Shown here: positions 1 to 9,232 of the stretch, piece by piece
Numbering within the stretch: position 1 is the first letter of the stretch
Layout of the letters: the number at the start of each line of letters is the position of its first letter
Source: an uncultured Thermoguttaceae bacterium
GTDB lineage: Bacteria > Planctomycetota > Planctomycetia > Pirellulales > Thermoguttaceae
DNA length: 64,000 nt
Assembly (NCBI GenBank): GCA_938084835.1
Contig: CALKER010000012.1
Coordinates: 186,001 to 250,000, forward strand
Direction of reading: 5' to 3'
Notes under the pieces: model-generated
The model's input: the letters and a program-made list of their open reading frames with translations, nothing else
What the model was told of the DNA's origin: nothing
Database searches by the model: none
Made by a program: the position numbers and the translations under genes

Positions 1-80
1 TTCCGGTTGCAAAGACGAGGGGACACAAGCTCCACCCCCTCGCAAGCAGCAGGCATACAAAAGCCAAGCGGCAGGCAGCA

Positions 81-1841
81 CTAACGAGATGCACCTGTCG
101 CAGGTTTTTGAACAGTTGCCGGTGAGCTCGTGAGGAGTTTTTCGGTCAATCTGCTTGAGTAGTGAAGTGTGCTTGCTGGACCGCTGAAGCCGACCACCCG
201 TCGGTCCAGCTCAATCTCCTGCTGCAAAAGTCTTCCGGTTGCGATATCGAATCGCACCACCCCTTCCCGCTCTCTCTGAACGAGTTTGGCCTCAAGTCGC
301 GGGTCATTAATTGGGGTAAGGACCTTAGTGGTCACTTCGATTATCGCGATGCCCGATTTTACTTCGCGGAGTTTATAAATCTCAGCCGCCTTCACCGACC
401 TTACGGTACCGTTCTCTAGGGGGATTTCCACTTCGTAGGGATAGGACCAAGAATCTCCTGGTAGTACTGGGTTCTCCGGCAGGAGGATCGTCATAAGGGG
501 CTCGGTATCCACCATGCTCTTCACCGGATGTCTCTGCCGCTTGAGGATTTGTCCACGCGCGTCGATGGTTACCGTGGCAAGTGGCACATTCAAGCTTTGA
601 GCGACAGCCTCAAAACCTCGTGGCGGATCTTGGCCGGTACTGCTGTTATAACGGACCTCCTCCCGGCCAGTGAGTTTCTGCCACATCTCCACTGTTTCCA
701 CCAGGTGTTGGAACGTGGCAGTTCCGTCGGGGAGTGCATCCACGACTCGCCATAGTTTTACGGATCGAGTGACTGACTCCGCCGTTTGAGTGGTAGCTCC
801 CACAGTGGTCTTCACACGAGCTTGCTGGAGCACCTCCCAACGGACCTCTTCCCCCGGCCGAAATCGGTACCGCAAAACGTAAGGACCGGCTTCGGGCACG
901 GAGCCAGCTTGTGTTCCGAGCAGTGAGGGAGGCTGGCCCGATTGAGGAGGTGGCATCTCCCAGGAGGGACGCGCGCCCGGCTGCGATGGCTCAGCTCCAT
1001 CGTTTTCGCCAGTGATGGGCTGCGAACTATCTCCTCGGCCGGAGGTGTCGGATTCGGCAGGCTGTTGAGCAGAGTCCCCGGTGCCGGAACCAATCTCGGG
1101 GGCAGCCGTCTCGGAACCAGCCCCTGGGGCGTCGGGGGACGAGGGGGTCGCGTTAGGTGTTGAAGATAGCCCATCGGCCCCTCCTGGGCCCTGACTATCG
1201 GCTTCCGGTTCCTCGGACGACTCGGGGGTGAGGCTAGCCCGAGCGCCCTCCTGAGGAAGCCTATCGGCAGTACGCTCCGGTTGGAGGTCAATTCTGCTGC
1301 TATTTCCCTGAAGAGAGGGCAACCCCTCCCCCAAAATTCTCACAGGGCTGGCCAAGGATGATCCGGTCTGCGACAGATCGTTTCCCATGGCAGCAGCGCC
1401 GGGGCCTAAGTTCGGCCAAAGCGCCGGTGTCAGAAAAGCCCCAAGCACTATGATCCCGAATCCGACGGGCGAGAAGATATCATACCGAATGCCCTCGTGG
1501 CTCCTAACCTTCGCGACAAATGTCATAATATTGGTTAATTTGGCGATGAATTTGTCAAACGAAGGCCAAATCCATTTTTGAAAATATCCGGCCTGGTGCG
1601 CACACCACCCGATCTGGGCGACGCGAGGCATTCTGAGGCGACCTGCCACGTTCCGCATCCTTGCTTGGAATTCACTCGGAATTTGCGAACCAGGTAGTTG
1701 GGTTGACACCCTTCTCCAGGGGCGACATGAACCCCCATGACCCTCCGGGGCCAGACGGCCTCCCGTAACAGCAATGGCGACTAAGGCGTCCCTCCGAAAG
1801 GCAAGATCGTGTGATTGAGGGGTAGCCCGAGGTCCGCTCAC
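81..1841 (-). CDS. Unknown anchored or secreted protein with long disordered linker
   Basis: I do not recognise a named family. The GTG start overlaps the nadK stop as GTGA, so translation is probably coupled to nadK. The first 100 or so residues look poorly constrained, and a start at Met106 is possible. A hydrophobic segment at about residues 123-143 (key run GFGIIVLGAFL) would be a membrane anchor or late signal. Residues about 155-320 are rich in Ser, Pro, Gly and Glu and probably disordered. Residues about 320-560 form a beta-rich domain with alternating hydrophobic and charged residues (YVLRYRFRPGEEVRWEV, then several VEVT/VTIDARG strands). The layout of anchor, linker and beta domain suggests an envelope protein whose C-terminal domain lies outside the membrane. 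Function unknown; the frame itself is well supported by length and by the overlap. Confidence 0.75.
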   Translation of the reverse strand: MSGPRATPQSHDLAFRRDALVAIAVTGGRLAPEGHGGSCRPWRRVSTQLPGSQIPSEFQARMRNVAGRLRMPRVAQIGWCAHQAGYFQKWIWPSFDKFIAKLTNIMTFVAKVRSHEGIRYDIFSPVGFGIIVLGAFLTPALWPNLGPGAAAMGNDLSQTGSSLASPVRILGEGLPSLQGNSSRIDLQPERTADRLPQEGARASLTPESSEEPEADSQGPGGADGLSSTPNATPSSPDAPGAGSETAAPEIGSGTGDSAQQPAESDTSGRGDSSQPITGENDGAEPSQPGARPSWEMPPPQSGQPPSLLGTQAGSVPEAGPYVLRYRFRPGEEVRWEVLQQARVKTTVGATTQTAESVTRSVKLWRVVDALPDGTATFQHLVETVEMWQKLTGREEVRYNSSTGQDPPRGFEAVAQSLNVPLATVTIDARGQILKRQRHPVKSMVDTEPLMTILLPENPVLPGDSWSYPYEVEIPLENGTVRSVKAAEIYKLREVKSGIAIIEVTTKVLTPINDPRLEAKLVQREREGVVRFDIATGRLLQQEIELDRRVVGFSGPASTLHYSSRLTEKLLTSSPATVQKPATGASR

Positions 1842-2707
1842 GCCCGCTCCTGCCTTTCTGACCGGTGGCGAATATTAACGAGCCCAAGTTGTCCGCCCCA
1901 GCCCAATTTTTCACGAAGAGTTCGGTAATAGCCGCGGTCGGGAAAAGTGACGGTTCTGAAGCTGACCGGCGCTCGGCGGATCTCTACGGCATCCCCGACG
2001 GACAACGTTGCGGCAATGACACCGTCCACAACTGCCGCCGGGTTACCTCTCGCTCGGGAAATGACCACCTCGTAAAGGCGATCGGCAGAATCCACCACAG
2101 GTCGGTGACTTAGGGTGTGCGGGCTAAGCGGGCAAATGACGAAGGCTTGGAGGTCTTTCCGTAGGATTGGGCCACCCGCCGATAGATTATGCGCTGTGGA
2201 GCCCACCGGTGTGCTGATAAGAAGCCCATCACAACGATAAGTCGTAACCCATTCCCGATCCACGTACAAATCGACTTCCATGAGGGCATAAGGCGGCCCG
2301 GTCTGGACGGTCGCCTCGTTGAGGCCGAGCCGGGCCGGCAACATCCGGCCATTCTGTATGACCCGGCACAGAAACATGAGATGCTCGGTGATACGGAAAT
2401 CCCCTTCCGCCAGTCGCCGCAAGGCTGTGGTTAGCTCCCCAGGGCCGAATTCGGCCAAGAACCCCAATCGCCCCAGGTTGACCGCCAGCACCGGGCGCTG
2501 ATGAAGTTCCATCTGCCTAGCCGCCCGAAGGATAGCCCCATCGCCCCCCAGGACCACCACAAAGTCGGCCTCAACCTCGGTAAGGTCAGCCTCGCCTGTG
2601 AAATCCTCGAGGACGATATCCCCGAACTCGCTAATTTGTTCGAGCAGAGGCCCCACTTCTGGGCTTTGGGGGCTCCAGCCGGCTGCGCCCAACACAATAA
2701 ATCGCAT
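1838..2707 (-). CDS. nadK: NAD kinase
   Basis: ATP- or polyphosphate-dependent NAD kinase, which makes NADP+ from NAD+ in the cytoplasm. The 289 residues fit the family. Visible signatures are the GGDG motif (residues 54-57) that binds phosphate donor and holds the catalytic Asp, NLGRLGFL (77-84), the substrate-side LNEATV (129-134), and STPVGSTAH (165-173), the family's TPTGSTAY with Val in place of the second Thr. An ATG start is used; upstream Shine-Dalgarno is weak (TAGG). The 3' end overlaps the next gene by four bases, so the two are likely co-translated. Confidence 0.95.
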   Translation of the reverse strand: MRFIVLGAAGWSPQSPEVGPLLEQISEFGDIVLEDFTGEADLTEVEADFVVVLGGDGAILRAARQMELHQRPVLAVNLGRLGFLAEFGPGELTTALRRLAEGDFRITEHLMFLCRVIQNGRMLPARLGLNEATVQTGPPYALMEVDLYVDREWVTTYRCDGLLISTPVGSTAHNLSAGGPILRKDLQAFVICPLSPHTLSHRPVVDSADRLYEVVISRARGNPAAVVDGVIAATLSVGDAVEIRRAPVSFRTVTFPDRGYYRTLREKLGWGGQLGLVNIRHRSERQERA

Positions 2708-2830
2708 GTTGGCCTAGTGACTACGGGCTAAGGAATCGGGCTAAAAAAAGTTTGTTTGCAATTTGCGCCCGCAGGCGGCAATTTTCCCGCAGATGGGGTC
2801 CTTTGTTTGTTGACCACACACAAAAACTCA

Positions 2831-3574
2831 CTATTTGCAAGCAATTGTCCGTGCCAAAGGGCGAAGAATCTGCTCAATCACGTAACCCTCTAAAAGCCGA
2901 AGACACACATCTTGCAACCGATTCAACACTTCTGCAAATGTCGTATTGTGGGGCACGCTTCCATAGTGCCGGGCCGTGACATACACACTTATTTGGTCCT
3001 CCGGATAATCCTCCGTGCGGATATTGTATGCGCTTGTGCGCGTTTCGATGGCCACCCGGCATTGGAGACGGCACTCGCTGTCCAAGGCCAGCGTTAAGTT
3101 AGGCTCATAGTTTACGATCCGAGCGCCCGGCAAGGCGACCAACCCTTCGTACGCGGGCGGCAACCCCAGAGCCTCTGCCACAAGCTCGTTATGATTCCCC
3201 CGATAAGTGAAATCGAAACCGAACAGGAGATCTAACGCCTCGCAGTCCAGCGAAGTAACCGTCAACTCGTAAGGGACCAATTCCAACACCACACGGTGTT
3301 GCTCGATGGCTGCCTCTACCGACTCCGGATTTACATAACCGGAAGAAATCCGTTGTGGCTCAATGCTACACCATCGATAGCTGCCCCGGTCTTTGTCTTC
3401 TTCCAAAACAAACTCGTCGCGATCCCGCGCATAAAACGTATGCATACTCGGGAATCGACGGTGCACCTGATCAAAAAAGTGGAGAAGGGACTCGCGCGTT
3501 GTAGCGAGCTCCATCTCCGTTTTCAAGCTCATGTTGACATAGAAATCATCGCACAAGGAACCATAATGCGTCAT
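2831..3574 (-). CDS. Conserved protein of unknown function
   Basis: A 247-residue soluble protein with no signal peptide or membrane segment. It begins with an acidic, mixed-helix region (ATTRESLLHFFDQVHRRFP near residues 25-43), followed by a beta-rich middle (VVLELVPYELTVTSLDCEAL, residues about 94-113) and a part carrying RTEDYPEDQISVYVTARHYG, residues about 189-208. Composition and codon use match its neighbours. I recall similar proteins from planctomycetes without an assigned role, but this cannot be checked here. It is divergent in position from nadK by about 120 bp and may be transcribed with it. Coding status is well supported; function is not. Confidence 0.7.
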   Translation of the reverse strand: MTHYGSLCDDFYVNMSLKTEMELATTRESLLHFFDQVHRRFPSMHTFYARDRDEFVLEEDKDRGSYRWCSIEPQRISSGYVNPESVEAAIEQHRVVLELVPYELTVTSLDCEALDLLFGFDFTYRGNHNELVAEALGLPPAYEGLVALPGARIVNYEPNLTLALDSECRLQCRVAIETRTSAYNIRTEDYPEDQISVYVTARHYGSVPHNTTFAEVLNRLQDVCLRLLEGYVIEQILRPLARTIACK

Positions 3575-5377
3575 TGGAACCTACCCCAATCGGCACAAAG
3601 GATGCCGAAATCGACCCGGCTGCGGCGGAAGCGGTGTCTTACACAGCCTGCCCGCACAGTACTACGCTTCATTTCTAGATACCCGCCGGACGATCCCAAG
3701 CCAGTTTTAAAAGTCAGTTTTGTTTAACGCTTCGCTATAAGGTCGCGCCATCGAGCTCAGCGTCTTACCGCCCCTTGACCTCGTTCCCGCGTTAACCGAG
3801 GCGACCTTTTTGATCCCATTCTCTTTCTCAGGCCGAAACGCAAAGCATTTACCGACCCCCATTGAGGGGACCTTGTTTAATACCGAAAAACTGCAGATAC
3901 GCCTTAAATCTCAAGAATACCCGCAATTATAGGGGAACGGTAGGGATTGCGGGAAAAGGGATTGCCGAATCCGTAAAATCCGCATTAAAGAGATAATGTT
4001 TCCAAACTGTATTGGCTCGCTCGTATTTCCTAGGTCCATTCTTGGGGGTGCTTGGCCACCCAGTCGGCAAATGAGGAGGCTCGAGAGTGGTAGTGAATGA
4101 GCTGAGGGAAACCTTTATGCACTAAATTACCGACCTCCATATGGAGGTGACATTTCATGCAAAAGAACTCCGTAGCGCAAGACAAGACTTGAAGAGATGT
4201 TTCGTCGACTAACTTCCATTCTTTAGCGTAGCCCAATCAGCCAGAATAGTTTGCTATATCGATCACACATATAAACTATTTCTTCGCGGGGTCTCGGTGA
4301 CTCTCGGCGATTCGGCAGACGGTGGGCCTGATGGGCCAGGGGGATTTTTCGGTCTGGGATCATTCCGTAGCCTTGTAGGTAACATACTCGCTCTACAAGT
4401 CCAGGGCCTTAAGCCGAGGAAAAAAACAAAAAACGCAGTCGTGTCCCTTACGAGGCGATCGCTCCAGCTTCGACGTTTGCTGATTGCGGCAAAGCATTTC
4501 ACTACTCGCTAACTAAAAGTTATCGCTACTAAGCAATAATTCCTGGGGGCAGATTCACAGACTTTAATTTTCGTTTCAGGCTACTCCAATTTTCTTCCCA
4601 GGCTACTCCCGGAGAGGTATCGGATGGGCCTTGCCCTGCACCAGTCCGCAAAGGAAGTGGCAGCGCCTCCCGCAGACCCGCCCCCCAGACGGATGAAGCT
4701 CAAAACAAGCCCGTTTGCCTCTCATGCTGCCGACTGGTGGCAGTCCGAGTTGGGTGGTATAGCTGGATGAGCTAATCGTGTAGCTGGAATGAGTACCTTG
4801 TGCCGTTCTTCTCCGGTCAACGCTCTGAGTCGACAAAAACCTTGAATGATTATCCGCTATATAATATTTGGCGTTTACAACAAAATTGTTCATATTGCCA
4901 GGACCTCCCTAGTGCCGCGCTTTCCTCCGCCTTATGCCAGAAATTTGCTGCCGAGTGAATTTCCGAGCTTTTCCCTGAATGAAATTTCCGGACGCATCCC
5001 CGCGAAAACGCACTTGCTTGCTTCGCTTCACGACGCAAAAGAATCCTCTTCCCTTAGGTTAATACACAATGTAACCCACAGGTTAACGCGTAGGCTTAGG
5101 ACTCAGCCGTTTTTTGGCAAGCTCTTATTGCCCCGACGTTAGTGAAAAAAAGAGTCAGAGGACTCCCTATTTGCATTTCTCAAGATCCTCACCGGACCCA
5201 CTGCCGCTCGGGAAATTGTTTGCTGCTCCCCTCTGCGCGAAGTAAAATCGTGTAGATCAAAGGAGGAATTGCCTGACGGAGCCGTACTATGCGGTGTTCC
5301 CAATACCTCAAAGGGCCGGGAGGCGTCCGACAGGTGTGTTGACACAGATGATTTGAACGGAAATGGGAGGACGAGGC
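3575..5377. other. Intergenic region, 1.8 kb
   Basis: No gene with an acceptable start and ribosome site was found. The stretch contains the 22-bp tandem pair at 4566-4609, listed separately. A 68-codon frame at 4030-4236 (minus) is noted under rejected items. Confidence 0.5.
4566..4609. repeat. 22-bp tandem repeat, two copies
   Basis: Two adjacent units, 4566-4587 and 4588-4609, are identical at 19 of 22 positions. Both begin AATTTTC and end CAGGCTACTCC. The pair is isolated in a gene-free region. It has the same style as other two- or three-copy repeats in this window and could be a footprint of an insertion-sequence end. Confidence 0.7.
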
Positions 5378-6145
5378 ATGAGTCGGAAATGGCTAGTGGT
5401 CGCTCTAACTTTGAGTGCCACCTTGTTGGTGGCGCAGTCAAGTCACGCTTGCGGATTACTGGGCCGATTGTTGTGGCGGTGGCGTTGCGGCGGATGCGTG
5501 GTAGTGGTCCGATGCTGGGCGCCATGTCAGTGGGTGTATTGCGAGGTGGTGGAACCTCAAGCAGTCCAGGCCACCGAGCAGGAAGGAGCGGCCCCCGCCG
5601 AAGAGGCGCAACCTGTGCAGCAACCGAGTGAAGCGCCGCCAGCAGTCGAGACGGCAACTCAGACTCTCCCCGAGGTCCCTCAGCCGCAGGAGGAAGCATC
5701 ACCAACGCCTGAATCGATGCCGCAACCTGTGGTGGAAGCTCCGGAGGCGCCGAAAGTGGAGCAACCCGCGGCTCCTTCCTTGCCGATGGAGACTCCACCG
5801 GTCTCTCCCGAGCCTACTCCGCCTGTGCAGCCAGCTGTGGAGGCAGTCCTTCCCGAAATGCAAGTAACTCCGGAGCCGGAGGCGAAGCCTGCGGAACCTG
5901 CCGAGCCGGCAGCTCAAGAACCGAAAGCCGAAGAGCAAAAAGCGGAAGAACAACCCGCGGCTCAAGAAGAAGTAACTCCGGGCCCAGAGATGACTGCTGA
6001 AGAGAAGCCCACTGAGGAGCCGGCCCAGCCCGAGCCTAGCAGCCAACCGGCTGAGGCCAAAGAGACTACACCGCCGACCGAGCCAGAGGCCGCCTCAGAT
6101 CAGGCAATGAGCAGCGAAGCGGTGCCTCCGGGGGAAAATAATTAG
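5378..6145 (+). CDS. Secreted protein with Cys-rich head and Pro/Glu/Ala-rich tail
   Basis: The start is set at the ATG giving MSRKWLVVALTLS, eight bases after GGGAGG; an in-frame ATG 15 bases earlier lies on top of that site. A classical signal peptide runs to about residue 24 (ending SSHA/CG). It is followed by a compact Cys/Trp-rich segment of about 35 residues with Cys in GLLGRLLWRWRCGGC and RCWAPCQWVYCE. The remaining 190 residues are almost only Pro, Glu, Ala, Gln, Val and Thr, with repeated PEP/AEE/QPA steps and no folded domain. The head could be disulfide-bonded or surface-binding; the tail is probably an extended spacer. Function unknown. Base composition of the tail suggests expansion by slippage. 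Confidence 0.75.
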   Translation: MSRKWLVVALTLSATLLVAQSSHACGLLGRLLWRWRCGGCVVVVRCWAPCQWVYCEVVEPQAVQATEQEGAAPAEEAQPVQQPSEAPPAVETATQTLPEVPQPQEEASPTPESMPQPVVEAPEAPKVEQPAAPSLPMETPPVSPEPTPPVQPAVEAVLPEMQVTPEPEAKPAEPAEPAAQEPKAEEQKAEEQPAAQEEVTPGPEMTAEEKPTEEPAQPEPSSQPAEAKETTPPTEPEAASDQAMSSEAVPPGENN

Positions 6146-6544
6146 TTGACATTGTTGGTTTTCCCACCGTCGTGCTGGACTGATTGCGGCTCCGGTTCAA
6201 TCGGTCCGCGATCAGCGGCAAGAAGCGGGTATACTAAGTGAGCTCCACTCGGTGGGCGGGGTATGTTGTTGGCTGTAAACAATAGGAACAGCCCGAGGTA
6301 AAGCTTGACTTTATTGATCAGCCGCGGATCCTAGCTTTCTTGGTGAGACCCGAGCCGGTCGAACAAGAGGGTCCGAATTCGACCGCATTTGATACGTCAG
6401 GCAGATGCAAAGCTCCTGAGGGTCAACCTTGGGGGCTTTGTTTTTGCGCTCATTGGGGTTACGATGCTGTATCGCGAAAGTTAGCGGGAGAGTGCCCGGG
6501 TTTCCGAAATGAGATTGCTCACGTCGCGGAAGGAGTCTTGGCTG
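6146..6544. other. Intergenic region, 0.4 kb
   Basis: Upstream region of the isochorismatase/OPRT fusion gene. I see a TATACT hexamer near 6230 but no matching -35 at standard spacing, and nothing else of note. Confidence 0.4.
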
Positions 6545-7747
6545 ATGGGATTGGAAACTGCTTGGCGCCGTAGTCCGGAGTTGATGGGCCGGCACGAAAG
6601 TGCAGTTGTTGTGATCGACGTCCAGGAGCGTCTTTTGCCGGTCATTTCCGAAGGACACCGGGTCGTGTGGAACATCGGTCGGCTGATTCGGGGAGCTCGT
6701 CTGCTGGGTATCCCGATACTGGGAACAGAACAGTATCCTAAAGGACTTGGCCCCACCGTAGCCGAGCTTGCGGCCCTTCTCGGCCCTGTTCCCGCAAAAC
6801 TGATGTTCAGTTGCCGCGAATGCGCCCATATTTTGGAGCCCTTACGGCAAGAAGGACGGCATAAGTTAGTGGTGGTCGGTATCGAAGCCCACGTGTGCGT
6901 ACTTCAGAGCGTTCTTGACCTCTTGGCCGAAGGATGGCGAGTGTACGTCCCCATGGATGCCGTGGGATCGCGATTTGCCATCGACTATGAGGCTGCGATT
7001 CGTCGCATGGAGTCGGCCGGCGCGATTCTCACTAGCACAGAGGCGGTTTTGTTCGAGTGGTGTGCGGTGGCCGGCACACCTGAGTTTAAAGAGATAAGTG
7101 CACTGGTTCGAGAAACTTTTCCTCACGAGGCTGCCGTCGGAACTGGGCGTACGCCGGACCTACTCGGCGCGACACTGCGAGACTGCCGGTATGATAAAGC
7201 CGAGCTTGTTTCGCTCATTCGTTCCCGGGCGTTGAAGTTTGGACAATTCACTCTGACCTCCGGGAAAAAGTCCAGCTACTATCTCGACCTTAAACAGGTA
7301 ACGCTTCATCCAGAAGGAACCCGACTAATTGGATTGGGGATCCTCGAGCTTTTGGAAGCTACCTGGGGACTGCCCGATGCCGTAGGGGGAATGGCGGTAG
7401 GAGCAGACCCGATCACGGCAGCGGTGGTGACCATAGCGGGCTTGACCGGCAAGCGGGTGCTTGGCTTCCTTGTGCGAAAGGACCCTAAGGGACATGGGAC
7501 GGCACAATACCTCGAAGGGCCTGTAGCTGCTGGCCAAAAGGTCGTGATTGTTGAAGATGTCGTGACAACAGGGGGCTCGGCTCTCGCAGCGGCCCAACGA
7601 GCCCGGGAGTTCGGCTTGGAGGTCGTGGGAGTAGTGGGAATTGTGGACAGAAAAGAGGGTGGGCGCGAAGCTTTGGCCGCTGCCGGCTTGCCGCTCCAAA
7701 CGCTCCTTACTATCGAGGATTTCGGGATAAAGCCTCCGGAGCCCTAA
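6545..7747 (+). CDS. pyrE: Fusion: isochorismatase-type hydrolase plus orotate phosphoribosyltransferase
   Basis: The start is the ATG giving MGLETAWRRS, nine bases after GGAAGGAG; an earlier ATG at 6509 has no such site. Residues 1-185 form an isochorismatase-like cysteine hydrolase: Asp in VVVIDVQE (about 25), Lys in PAKLMFS (85) and Cys in GIEAHVCV (118) match the Asp-Lys-Cys triad. From about residue 215 to the end is a full orotate phosphoribosyltransferase: KFGQFTLTSGKKSSYYLDLK for the N-terminal orotate side, VRKDPKGHGT for the flexible loop, and VVIVEDVVTTGGSA for PRPP. OPRT makes OMP from orotate and PRPP in pyrimidine synthesis. The hydrolase substrate is unknown. Both halves keep their catalytic residues, and there is no stop or frame break between them. 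Confidence 0.9.
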   Translation: MGLETAWRRSPELMGRHESAVVVIDVQERLLPVISEGHRVVWNIGRLIRGARLLGIPILGTEQYPKGLGPTVAELAALLGPVPAKLMFSCRECAHILEPLRQEGRHKLVVVGIEAHVCVLQSVLDLLAEGWRVYVPMDAVGSRFAIDYEAAIRRMESAGAILTSTEAVLFEWCAVAGTPEFKEISALVRETFPHEAAVGTGRTPDLLGATLRDCRYDKAELVSLIRSRALKFGQFTLTSGKKSSYYLDLKQVTLHPEGTRLIGLGILELLEATWGLPDAVGGMAVGADPITAAVVTIAGLTGKRVLGFLVRKDPKGHGTAQYLEGPVAAGQKVVIVEDVVTTGGSALAAAQRAREFGLEVVGVVGIVDRKEGGREALAAAGLPLQTLLTIEDFGIKPPEP

Positions 7748-8221
7748 AGGCCCCTTTCCCACAGCCGATACTTTCAATGCCGGTGTTTGCTCCGTGGAAT
7801 GCCTCGGAGGTTTTCTCCTACCCCCAAGAGGGAATGGCTTTTTCAGGGCGATCCTCTTTACCCGGTACCTCGTTGTTGCAACCAAGGAGTTTTTTTCATT
7901 TGCTGTGGCCAACTGCTCTGCGGAAAAACACGGCCTTTGACAGCATCGAACGCATTTTCCTCCAGTGGGAAGTAAAAGTTTGTCGCTCTAAGAGCTTAAC
8001 CCTTTGCGGCAAAAGAGGTCAGGGCCTGGCCACCGAGACGGGTCAACCCCCACCAGCTTATTTGGAGCTCCTTAAGGGGCAGTGCGCCCGGTAATCGCGA
8101 GGAATTTTTCGTAATCAGAAGCCTCGCCAGAGAAATAACTTTGGGTAGACCTTATAGAGTTCGCGATGAGAATACCTACCCAAAGATGGCCTTCTCGCCA
8201 TTCGGCGCAATCATCGGAAGG
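7748..8221. other. Intergenic region between convergent genes
   Basis: Gap of about 470 bp between the pyrE fusion (+) and the epimerase gene (-). Frames here lack ribosome sites and recognisable protein sequence. No clear terminator hairpin was seen. Confidence 0.4.
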
Positions 8222-9127
8222 TTAGAGTCCCGCAGCTAAAAGCCGGCGGACTGTCGCTTCAAATTCCGCGTCTTGAAAGGTAAATCCAAGTTGTTGAATC
8301 CTTCGCGGCACAGCGCGGATACTGGTCAACAGAAGCTCTTCCGCCAATTGGCCCTGAACCATTCGCAACATCCACGCGGGGACCCAAGCGATAGCAGGTC
8401 TTCGTACTACGCGGGCCAGCGCCTTTGTCATTTCCCGATTCGTGATGGGCTCGGGTGATGTAACATTTACGGGACCTGAAAGATCTTCACGAGCGATCAC
8501 AAAGTCAACTGCGCGAATAACATCTGGCAAGCTGACCCAACTGACGTATTGTTTTCCTGAGCCAAGGGTAGCACCCAGACCCCAACGAAATAGACGAAGC
8601 AAAGGGGGAATGATCCCCCCGGTAGAAGAAAGCACAACTCCGAAGCGGACTGGGACGGTCCGAATACCGCTTCGGGATGCTGGTGTGGTGGCTTCTTCCC
8701 AATCGCGCGCCACCTGCGCCAAAAAGCCCTGACCCGGCGACTGCGATTCGTCGACAATTTCCTCCCCACGGTCTCCATAATAACCGACTGCCGACGCGGA
8801 GAGGAATACCCTCGGTTTATGGCTTAGCGAGGCAAGGGTTTGAGCCAAGAGGCGCGTACCAAGCACGCGGCTATTATAAATTCGTTGCTTCTGAGCATGC
8901 GTCCACCTTTTGTGGGAAATGTTTTCCCCGGCAAGGTGAACGACTACGTCAAAGCCCTCAAGGGGTAGCGGGTCCAGATAGTCGCCTTCGGGATTCCAAT
9001 AAACAGCGGGACGATTGGCACTTGGTCCGCCCCGAACGAGCCGCGTAATCTGGTGCCCCGCGCGGAGCCAGTGATCCACAAGGGCTCGACCGATTAAGCC
9101 GCTGGAGCCGCTTACAAGGATTTTCAT
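8222..9127 (-). CDS. TIGR01777-family NAD(P)-dependent epimerase (YfcH-like)
   Basis: A 301-residue extended short-chain dehydrogenase of the TIGR01777/YfcH family. The N-terminal Rossmann motif is MKILVSGSSGLIGRALV (GxxGxxG at 7-13). Family hallmarks are VVHLAGENISHKRWT (residues about 62-76), SASAVGYYGDRG with the Tyr of the catalytic YxxxK region altered as usual in this family, VPVRFGVVLSSTGG, and VSWVSLPDVIRAVDF. The C-terminal conserved block LLTSIRAVPRRIQQLGF matches the DUF1731-type tail. The substrate of this family is generally not known; a cytoplasmic sugar-nucleotide or related role is inferred only. It lies on the minus strand, 100 bp from serC, and may share its transcript. Confidence 0.9.
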   Translation of the reverse strand: MKILVSGSSGLIGRALVDHWLRAGHQITRLVRGGPSANRPAVYWNPEGDYLDPLPLEGFDVVVHLAGENISHKRWTHAQKQRIYNSRVLGTRLLAQTLASLSHKPRVFLSASAVGYYGDRGEEIVDESQSPGQGFLAQVARDWEEATTPASRSGIRTVPVRFGVVLSSTGGIIPPLLRLFRWGLGATLGSGKQYVSWVSLPDVIRAVDFVIAREDLSGPVNVTSPEPITNREMTKALARVVRRPAIAWVPAWMLRMVQGQLAEELLLTSIRAVPRRIQQLGFTFQDAEFEATVRRLLAAGL

Positions 9128-9232
9128 CTCGGATGACTTCTACAGCGCTACCCAAAAAGCCCAATTCATGGCGGCCAACTCCTCCCCACCTCACTCGCGA
9201 AAAACTCTGCCCTCGGACGCGAGGTGATGGGG

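Noticed and set aside
4030..4236. 68-codon frame (minus) with CMKCH
   Set aside because: The only start is TTG with no ribosome site. The sequence reads a little like a protein but support is too weak; it could be a gene remnant.
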